Origin: CAZMHL01 sp045605445 | GTDB taxonomy: Bacteria; Bacillota; Clostridia; RGIG6154 | Length of the DNA stretch: 5,445 nt | Reading direction: 5' to 3' | NCBI GenBank assembly: GCA_045605445.1 | Contig: JAZUPZ010000050.1 | Span: 1-5,445 of the forward strand | In this document: one piece after another, positions 1 to 4,367 of the stretch | How the letters are laid out: every line of letters starts with the position of its first letter | How positions within the stretch are numbered: the stretch's first letter is position 1 | Notes under the pieces: generated by a model | What the model was told of the DNA's origin: nothing | The model's database searches: none | What the model saw: the letters and a program-made list of their open reading frames with translations, nothing else | Made by a program: the position numbers and the translations under genes

Positions 1-1
1 G

Positions 2-316
2 GATGAATGTTGGAATAATATAAATGAATTATATGATGATATAAAAACGGGTAAATATGTAATAATGCCTGATCATTTTCACGGTATTATTACGATTGGT
101 TCAAAAAAAGACACGGGTGGACAGGGGCGTCCACCCCTACATAAAATAATACAGGGGTTCAAATCAATTACCACGCGTAAATGTTTTGAATATGGACATA
201 AACAATTGTGGCAATCCTCTTTCTATGACCACATTATTCGTGACGAGGAAGATTACCGCATAAAATGGCAATATATTGAAAACAACCCGTTAAAATGGTT
301 CAACGAATTACAATAA
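2..316 (+). CDS. REP-associated tyrosine transposase (Y1/HUH, IS200-like), C-terminal part
   Basis: The reading frame is open from the window edge and gives 104 residues; the N-terminus lies outside. Seen directly: the HUH motif in VIMPDHFHG, with the paired histidines about residues 25 and 27 of the fragment, then IIQGFKSITTRK, then the block LWQSSFYDHIIRDEEDYR and the ending YIENNPLKW. This order is the signature of REP-associated tyrosine transposases (RAYTs, Y1_Tnp fold), which nick and rejoin single-stranded DNA at REP palindromes through one tyrosine. The tyrosine in FYDHIIR is a candidate nucleophile, but I cannot confirm which tyrosine it is. Family members are usually about 170-200 residues, so roughly 70 or more are missing, simply because of the window edge. 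The visible frame is intact and ends in TAA. The linker between the HUH block and IIQGFKS is encoded by a REP-like palindrome. RAYTs are usually single-copy and domesticated, so this need not be an active element. Confidence 0.9.
   Translation, partial: DECWNNINELYDDIKTGKYVIMPDHFHGIITIGSKKDTGGQGRPPLHKIIQGFKSITTRKCFEYGHKQLWQSSFYDHIIRDEEDYRIKWQYIENNPLKWFNELQ
113..140 (-). repeat. REP-like palindrome inside the transposase gene
   Basis: An 8-bp arm GGGTGGAC at 115-122 is matched exactly by GTCCACCC at 129-136, leaving a six-base loop (123-128). Read on the minus strand, it begins GTAGGGGTGGAC and closes TCCACCC. From memory this is the layout (conserved GTAGGGG head plus a GC-rich hairpin) of short interspersed REP-type repeats in Clostridia and some other phyla; I have not checked it by search. 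It is translated in frame as TGGQGRPPL within the variable linker of the transposase. Its GC content is far above that of the surrounding AT-rich gene. Confidence 0.6.
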
Positions 317-318
317 AA

Positions 319-344
319 ACAAACTCCGCCTAGGTGGAGTTTGT
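319..344. terminator. Hairpin just after the transposase stop, possible bidirectional terminator
   Basis: Nine bases ACAAACTCC (319-327) pair perfectly with GGAGTTTGT (336-344). The stem can extend inwards by a G-T wobble and two G-C pairs, leaving a tiny loop around CCTAGG. It starts three bases after the transposase stop. On the + strand the 3' side (TTTGTATCTGAATT) is only moderately T-rich. On the minus strand it is followed by TTTGTTTTTATTG, a better U-tract, so it may work in both directions or have come from a convergent gene. It could instead be a flanking palindrome used by the transposase, although its sequence does not match the internal REP-like repeat. Confidence 0.5.
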
Positions 345-389
345 ATCTGAATTATTCATTATTCTTTAATTTTCCTATGGAGGTAAAAA

Positions 390-1292
390 ATGTTTATAGT
401 AATGCAACAGGTTTTGTTGCTCATAATGTTTGCGGCGGTAGGTTACATATTATGTAAAACAGGAAAGGCTAAAGAGGAACATACAAAGCTTCTTTCGGTG
501 TTGCAGGTGTATTTCTTTCTTCCGTGCAACGTTCTTAACACCTTTTCGGCAAATTTTACAGTTGAATATTTTAAAGAAAAATACTCAATCATACTGGTTT
601 CGGCGGTTACTGTTGTGATAATGACCGGTGTGGCATATATTCTTTCCACTCTGCTTACGGACAAGAAATATCTTAAAGGGGTATATCATTACAGTCTTAC
701 GGTTTCAAACTACGGCTTTTTCGGTTATCCTCTTATAAGCGGACTTTTTGACGACGTTATGTTGCAGAACGCAATGTTTTTTACTATTCCTATGTCTTTA
801 TATGCATACACAATCGGTTATGCGATGCTTACAAAAACAAAGTTTTCATTTAAGAGACTTTTAAACCCCACATTGATTGCAACACTTGTCGGTGCAATAA
901 TCGGACTTACGGGAATAAAGCTCCCCGTTGTTGTGGACAGCCTTATAGACAAGTCGGCAGCGTGTATGGGTCCGATAGGGATGTTGCTTGCAGGAATGGT
1001 TGTGTCTGAATTCAAATTCAAAGAGCTTCTCAAGGGTAAGAAAAATTACATTATTGCGGCTTTAAGACTTTTAATACTTCCTACGGCGATTGCATCAGTT
1101 GTTAAGCTGTTTGGTTTTCCATCGGCAACGGTTATCACGTCTTTTATGATGTTTGCCATGCCCTGCGGACTTAACACAATCGTGTTCCCCCGTCTGGTTG
1201 GTGAGGAGTGCAGAACGGGAGCCGCTCTTACGCTTATAACAAGCTTGCTTGCAATTGTAACCGTACCGCTTGGTTTGCAGTTATTTATGTAA
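390..1292 (+). CDS. AEC-family (auxin efflux carrier-like) membrane transporter
   Basis: A 300-residue, very hydrophobic protein with about ten predicted membrane segments in two sets of five, the usual size and layout for the AEC family (Mem_trans). Family-like blocks visible are LPCNVLNTF (44-52), SNYGFFGYPL (106-115), PIGMLLAGM (195-203), LRLLILPT (225-232) and MPCGLNTIVFPRLVG (257-271). Approximate membrane spans are 5-22, 34-54, 67-88, 100-120, 128-148, 160-176, 191-207, 220-240, 244-262 and 276-299. Bacterial AEC members carry organic acids such as malate or malonate, or amino acid-related compounds; the substrate here cannot be told. The ATG is fixed by GGAGGT at 379-384 with five bases between. 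The gene probably leads an operon with the M20 hydrolase that begins 41 bases after its stop, which suggests the carrier moves the substrate or product of that enzyme (inference). I could not find a convincing promoter in the short gap upstream. Confidence 0.9.
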   Translation: MFIVMQQVLLLIMFAAVGYILCKTGKAKEEHTKLLSVLQVYFFLPCNVLNTFSANFTVEYFKEKYSIILVSAVTVVIMTGVAYILSTLLTDKKYLKGVYHYSLTVSNYGFFGYPLISGLFDDVMLQNAMFFTIPMSLYAYTIGYAMLTKTKFSFKRLLNPTLIATLVGAIIGLTGIKLPVVVDSLIDKSAACMGPIGMLLAGMVVSEFKFKELLKGKKNYIIAALRLLILPTAIASVVKLFGFPSATVITSFMMFAMPCGLNTIVFPRLVGEECRTGAALTLITSLLAIVTVPLGLQLFM

Positions 1293-1333
1293 AGCCTTGC
1301 ATCGATATAAATTTACAAGAAAGAAGAATAAAA

Positions 1334-2521
1334 ATGAAAGAACGTATAGAAGAGTTAATAAAAAAGTACAAAGAAACAGTAGTTGAGCATTATCATTATC
1401 TGCATGCTCACCCCGAGCTTTCAGGGCAGGAAAAGGAAACTGCAGCATATATCGCAAATGAACTGAGAAAAATGGGACTTGAGCCAACAGAAGGTGTTGG
1501 CGGTTACGGTGTTGTTGCGCTTATTAAGGGTAACGGCGAGGGAAAATGCGTAGGTCTTCGTGCAGATTTTGACGCACTCCCCATTCAGGAAGAAACAGAC
1601 CTTCCGTTTGCATCAACCGTTCCGGGAGTTATGCACGCCTGCGGTCACGATGTTCATGCATCAATGCTTCTCGGCTGTGCTTATGTTTTAAATGAACTTA
1701 AAGATTCTTTTAATGGCTGTGTAAAACTTGTTTTTCAGCCTGCAGAAGAAAATTCTATGGACTGTGGTGCTAAAAAAATGATTGCCGACGGTGTTCTTGA
1801 AAACCCGAAGGTTGATGCTATGATAGCTCAGCACGTTGGCGCCTTATATGACACAGGAATAATTGCTACAAAAGAAGGGTATCTTCACTCAGCTTCCGAC
1901 AGATTTTTCATAACTCTTGACGGAACGGGCAGCCACGCGGCAAGACCTCATCTTGGTACCGATACGGTTGTAATCGGTTCACAGATTGTTTCGGCTTTAC
2001 AGAGTCTTGTTTCAAGAAACACCGACCCTATGGAAAATTCAGTTGTAACAATCGGTAAATTCAATGCAGGAGAACGCTACAATGTTATTGCAAACCACGC
2101 CGAAATGGAGGGCACCTGCAGAAACTACAACGAGGAAATAAGAAGTAAAAACGAAAAAAGAATGGGCGAAATTGTAAAAGGCATTGCAGAAGGAATGGGC
2201 GCAGAATACACCTTCCGTTATGTAAGAGGGTATTCTCCTAACGTAAACAATAAGGAAATGTTTGAGCTTTTAAAAGAAACTGTTCTTGAGCTTTACGGTG
2301 AAGAAAAAGCAAAAATCCCCTGCGTACCCTCAATGGGCGGAGAAGATTTTTCATTCTTTTCGGCACAGGTGCCAAGTATTTATTTTAATACGGGCGTTCA
2401 CAAGCCGGGAACTCCTTATTACTCCACCCATAACGAGCATTTTGTTGCGGATGAAGATGCTTTCCCCGTTGGTATAAATGTAATGGTAACAACAGCTCTT
2501 AAATATCTTGAAAGAAATTAA
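1334..2521 (+). CDS. M20-family metallo-amidohydrolase (aminoacylase/hippurate hydrolase-like)
   Basis: A 395-residue cytoplasmic enzyme of peptidase family M20, IAA-amino acid hydrolase/hippuricase branch, which cleaves the amide bond of N-acyl amino acids or related conjugates with a two-metal centre. Visible motifs: LHAHPELSGQE (23-33), GLRADFDALPIQEE (74-87), HACGHDVHA (101-109), FQPAEE (134-139), QHVG (166-169), GTGSHAARPH in the dimerisation domain (197-206), NVIANHAEMEGTCR (250-263), GGEDFSFF (335-342) and THNEHF (365-370). Likely metal ligands by family analogy are Cys103, His105, Glu139, His167 and His366 or His369; Glu138 is the likely general base. All are present, so it should be active. 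The frame stays open upstream to 1208 inside the carrier gene, but homology starts at MKERIEELIKKY, so the ATG at 1334 is chosen. Its ribosome site is weak, only a purine run at 1317-1328 without GG. The exact substrate is unknown, and carboxypeptidase-like activity is possible. Confidence 0.92.
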   Translation: MKERIEELIKKYKETVVEHYHYLHAHPELSGQEKETAAYIANELRKMGLEPTEGVGGYGVVALIKGNGEGKCVGLRADFDALPIQEETDLPFASTVPGVMHACGHDVHASMLLGCAYVLNELKDSFNGCVKLVFQPAEENSMDCGAKKMIADGVLENPKVDAMIAQHVGALYDTGIIATKEGYLHSASDRFFITLDGTGSHAARPHLGTDTVVIGSQIVSALQSLVSRNTDPMENSVVTIGKFNAGERYNVIANHAEMEGTCRNYNEEIRSKNEKRMGEIVKGIAEGMGAEYTFRYVRGYSPNVNNKEMFELLKETVLELYGEEKAKIPCVPSMGGEDFSFFSAQVPSIYFNTGVHKPGTPYYSTHNEHFVADEDAFPVGINVMVTTALKYLERN

Positions 2522-2532
2522 AGGAGAACACT

Positions 2533-3138
2533 ATGAAAAATGTATTTTTAATTGGAGATTCAATAAGATACGGAGCTCACACAGTTTCGGAAAACAATGA
2601 ATTAAGCCCCGGATACGGAATTTATGTTAAAGAAATGCTTGAGGGAAAGGCAAATGTTTATGCTCCCGATGAAAACTGCCGTTTTGCGCAGTACACCCTG
2701 AGATTTTTAAGAAAATGGGCAAAAAGGGTTCCCGCAGCAGAAATTGATGTTGTTCACTGGAACAACGGCTTGTGGGACGTTCTTCGTGAATTTGACGATG
2801 AGCCTCTTACCCCTGTTGAATTTTACGGCGATTTGCTTAAAAGAATTTATAAGCGCATAAGACTTCTGTTTCCGAATGCAAAGGTTATTTTTGCTCTGTC
2901 AACCTCTGTAAAGGAAGAATGGTACAAGCCTACCTTCTACAGATACAATAAAGAAATCGAGGAATATAACAAAAAGGCGTTGGAGGTAATGAAAGAACTG
3001 GGCGTTGAGTTAAATGACCTTTATACTCTTTCTGCATCTTTTGACGATTCAATGCGTGCCGATGCTACCCATTTCAATGATGAAGGCTCAAAGGCTCTGG
3101 CGGAGCAGGTTGTAAAAGTAATAAATAATAGAGAATAA
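2533..3138 (+). CDS. SGNH/GDSL-family hydrolase, small cytoplasmic form
   Basis: A 201-residue protein with the SGNH hydrolase blocks: FLIGDSIRYG (5-14) with nucleophile Ser10 in block I, WNNGLWD (76-82) with block III Asn78, and DATHFNDEG (177-185) giving the Asp177/His180 pair of block V. The block II glycine is less clear; GYG at 27-29 is a candidate. SGNH enzymes hydrolyse esters, mostly acetyl or longer acyl groups on sugars, lipids or other carriers. There is no signal peptide (the N-terminus MKNVFLIGDS goes straight into the first strand), so it acts inside the cell. It starts 11 bases after the M20 gene, and AAGGAG (2521-2526) overlaps that gene's last stop base, so the two are co-transcribed and probably coupled. 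That pairing suggests removal of an O-acyl group from the same substrate pool, but this is inference. The substrate is unknown. Confidence 0.85.
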   Translation: MKNVFLIGDSIRYGAHTVSENNELSPGYGIYVKEMLEGKANVYAPDENCRFAQYTLRFLRKWAKRVPAAEIDVVHWNNGLWDVLREFDDEPLTPVEFYGDLLKRIYKRIRLLFPNAKVIFALSTSVKEEWYKPTFYRYNKEIEEYNKKALEVMKELGVELNDLYTLSASFDDSMRADATHFNDEGSKALAEQVVKVINNRE

Positions 3139-3143
3139 AAGAT

Positions 3144-3169
3144 GAAGAAAAGCATTGCTTTTCTTTTAT
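3144..3169 (+). terminator. AT-rich intrinsic terminator after the carrier-hydrolase operon
   Basis: AAGAAAAGC (3145-3153) pairs perfectly with GCTTTTCTT (3157-3165) over a three-base loop, with a G-T pair outside, and runs into TTTATC. It begins a few bases after the SGNH stop, where the operon should end. The stem is mostly A-T, so termination may be incomplete. The same bases also read as a 15-codon frame (ATG at 3142 to TGA at 3187-3189), MKKSIAFLLSIYVVN. It lacks a proper ribosome site and is probably chance, though it resembles a signal peptide start. Confidence 0.6.
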
Positions 3170-3209
3170 CAATATATGTAGTAAACTGAAAAAGAAGGAA
3201 AATCTTTGC

Positions 3210-3239
3210 TTGATGATTGTCTTGAAATAAAGATATACT
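3210..3239 (+). promoter_or_regulatory. Putative sigma-A promoter for the pseudouridine synthase gene
   Basis: TTGATG (3210-3215, four of six matches to TTGACA) and TATACT (3234-3239, five of six to TATAAT) are separated by 18 bases. Transcription would begin near 3246, giving a leader of about 40 bases before the GTG start at 3285. It lies just after the terminator of the previous operon, which is where a new promoter is needed. It was found by eye only. Confidence 0.5.
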
Positions 3240-3284
3240 TATGAAAAGTGCAAATTAAACAAAATGTCAAAAGGTGAATATAAA

Positions 3285-3968
3285 GTGGAACTCATACGAA
3301 TTGACAAAATTCTTGCCAAAAGCGGTTTTGGCAGCAGAGCAGAAGTTAAAAAGCTTCTTAAATACGGAAAAGTTAAGTGTGGCGATACAATCGTTCGGGC
3401 GTCGGGAGAAAAATGTGACCCGGCGCAGGTTACGGTTGACGGCGCATCTGTTTCCTATTCTAAGTTTATTTATATAATGATGAACAAGCCTCAGGGCGTG
3501 ATTTCTGCAACTGAGGACAATAAAAAGAATACGGTTATAGACTTACTTGACAAAAAATATGCAAATTTTCAGCCCTTCCCGGTGGGACGTCTTGATATTG
3601 ACACCGAAGGGCTGTTACTTATAACCAACGACGGCGAGCTGGCGCACAATGCCCTTTCACCAAAAAAACACGTTGATAAAACCTACTTTGCACAGCTTTT
3701 GTCGCCCCTTAGTGAGGAAGACAGACAAAAAATTGAGCAAGGTGTTGATATAGGCGGTTATGTAACAATGCCGTCAGAAATAAAGTTTGCCGAGGGCGGA
3801 GTTTTAATAACAATAAGAGAGGGTAAATTTCATCAGGTCAAGAAAATGTTCGAGGCTGTCGGAAATAAAGTTACCTATCTTAAAAGGGTTAAATTCGGAA
3901 AGCTTGTTCTCCCCGACGATTTACAGCCGGGGGAATATATAGAAGTTGGCAGGGAGGAAATTCTATGA
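3285..3968 (+). CDS. rsuA: RsuA-type 16S rRNA pseudouridine synthase
   Basis: A 227-residue protein of the RsuA/RluB/E/F family, which isomerises a uridine in rRNA to pseudouridine; RsuA itself modifies U516 of 16S rRNA. An S4 RNA-binding domain fills about residues 3-50 (IRIDKILAKSGFGSRAEVKKLL). The catalytic domain has MMNKPQGVISAT (65-76), then PVGRLDIDTEGLLLIT (99-114) with catalytic Asp104. EGKFHQVKKMFEAVGN (179-194) matches the RsuA version of this motif rather than the REVRRL form of RluB-type enzymes, and the ending LQPGEYIEVGREEI also resembles RsuA. The start is uncertain. An in-frame ATG at 3264 would add MSKGEYK but has no ribosome site. The GTG at 3285 has AGGTG (3272-3276) eight bases ahead and places the S4 domain at the N-terminus as in relatives, so I prefer it. 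The stop overlaps the start of a small truncated frame (ATGA). Confidence 0.92.
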   Translation: MELIRIDKILAKSGFGSRAEVKKLLKYGKVKCGDTIVRASGEKCDPAQVTVDGASVSYSKFIYIMMNKPQGVISATEDNKKNTVIDLLDKKYANFQPFPVGRLDIDTEGLLLITNDGELAHNALSPKKHVDKTYFAQLLSPLSEEDRQKIEQGVDIGGYVTMPSEIKFAEGGVLITIREGKFHQVKKMFEAVGNKVTYLKRVKFGKLVLPDDLQPGEYIEVGREEIL

Positions 3969-4012
3969 AAAAGCTAACCTTATTGCTTGCGGTGATAATG
4001 ATTTTCAGATAA
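3965..4012 (+). pseudogene. 15-codon remnant of a secreted or lipoprotein gene
   Basis: The frame reads MKKLTLLLAVIMIFR and stops at TAA (4010-4012). It has a good ribosome site, GGGAGG at 3952-3957, seven bases before the ATG, and the ATG shares bases with the stop of the pseudouridine synthase (ATGA), the usual arrangement for translational coupling. Two lysines followed by an unbroken hydrophobic run form the n- and h-regions of a signal peptide. Clostridial lipoproteins often begin this way and then go on to a Leu-x-x-Cys lipobox. Here the frame breaks just before any lipobox. I see no recognisable remainder of the gene downstream: the DNA turns into repeat and terminator. The most economical reading is a lipoprotein gene lost by deletion or by insertion of the adjoining repeat. 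It might instead be a genuine tiny coupled leader peptide. Confidence 0.55.
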
Positions 4013-4044
4013 CAGTTAATAGTGTCGGAAAGAACTCCTTTATG

Positions 4045-4117
4045 TGTAGTATCCTTAGGGATACTACAACGATGTTTGCAACAAGTTGCAAGTGAAGTAC
4101 GCTTTGCGTATGATGTT
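4045..4117. repeat. Mosaic of three consecutive short hairpins linked by GATGT
   Basis: Three inverted repeats lie in a row: TGTAGTATCC/GGATACTACA (4045-4054 and 4059-4068, loop TTAG), TTGCAAC/GTTGCAA (4076-4082 and 4085-4091, two-base loop) and TACGC/GCGTA (4098-4102 and 4106-4110, loop TTT). The first and second are joined by ACGATGT, and a similar TGATGT follows the third. Hairpins threaded on CGATGT-like spacers match, from memory, a dispersed intergenic repeat in some Clostridia whose hairpin cassettes vary from copy to copy; no search was possible. It is too small to encode a protein, and its function is unknown. Confidence 0.6.
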
Positions 4118-4136
4118 TATTACACAATATTATGGG

Positions 4137-4164
4137 AAAAAGTCGTCTTTTGAGACGACTTTTT
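4137..4164 (+). terminator. Strong intrinsic terminator
   Basis: AAAAAGTCGTC (4137-4147) pairs perfectly with GACGACTTTTT (4154-4164) around TTTTGA, and the 3' arm itself supplies the U-tract, continuing TTTATTTATT. Because the arms are A-rich and T-rich, it can also work on the minus strand. It would end transcription from the pseudouridine synthase unit, and was probably the terminator of the lost downstream gene. Confidence 0.9.
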
Positions 4165-4286
4165 ATTTATTATTTATTCTTTAAACGAGCATTGCGGGGG
4201 GCTATACCTGTTTAGCATAGCGCCTGCAGAGCTCCCTTTGTACAAATTGCACAAAAAAATGTGTAAAAGTTTTGCGGGTAAAAGCC
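4165..4286. other. Gene-free stretch with inverted motifs upstream of the ABC ATPase promoter
   Basis: No gene was found between the stub ending at 4012 and the ABC ATPase start at 4368. This part holds three small symmetrical motifs. GGGCTAT (4199-4205) pairs with ATAGCGCC (4217-4224) allowing one bulged base. A perfect 10-base palindrome TTTGTACAAA lies at 4237-4246. TTGCACA (4247-4253) and TGTGTAA (4260-4266) form an imperfect inverted repeat with one mismatch. The last two end about 20-50 bases before the promoter, where an activator or repressor of a sugar transport gene could bind. No known operator, such as a catabolite-response element, is recognised, so function is only a suggestion. 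Confidence 0.25.
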
Positions 4287-4315
4287 TTTTATTTAATGGG
4301 AAAATATGTTATAAT
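4287..4315 (+). promoter_or_regulatory. Extended -10 promoter of the ABC ATPase gene
   Basis: A perfect TATAAT (4310-4315) is preceded by TG at 4307-4308 with one base between, the extended -10 form. The -35 region 17 bases upstream (TTTTAT, 4287-4292) is poor, which extended -10 promoters tolerate. Transcription should begin near 4322, leaving a leader of about 45 bases with AAAGGA (4351-4356) before the ATG. Having its own promoter fits an ATPase expressed independently of any particular sugar permease operon. Confidence 0.75.
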
Positions 4316-4367
4316 CACTACTGTAGATTGAGAAAGTAATTAAAAATTTGAAAGGAATGAAGAACAA

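Noticed and set aside
337..365. Promoter for the carrier gene with TATTCT at 360-365 as -10
   Set aside because: No acceptable -35 lies at 16-18 bases and there is no TG extension; the region is simply AT-rich.
1208..1333. Upstream extension of the M20 hydrolase frame into the carrier gene
   Set aside because: It would overlap about 85 bases of the carrier in another frame, and the extra residues show no family similarity; the ATG at 1334 fits the family N-terminus.
3142..3189. A 15-codon signal-peptide-like frame, MKKSIAFLLSIYVVN
   Set aside because: It has no clear ribosome site and coincides with the operon terminator hairpin, so chance is the simpler explanation.
4045..4117. CRISPR array or riboswitch
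   Set aside because: The three hairpins differ in sequence and there are no regular repeats with spacers; no riboswitch core is recognisable, and the element lies upstream of a terminator rather than in a gene leader.
4013..4153. Open frame continuing past the TAA of the lipoprotein stub, suggesting stop-codon read-through
   Set aside because: It runs through the hairpin repeat and the terminator, and the product resembles no mature lipoprotein.
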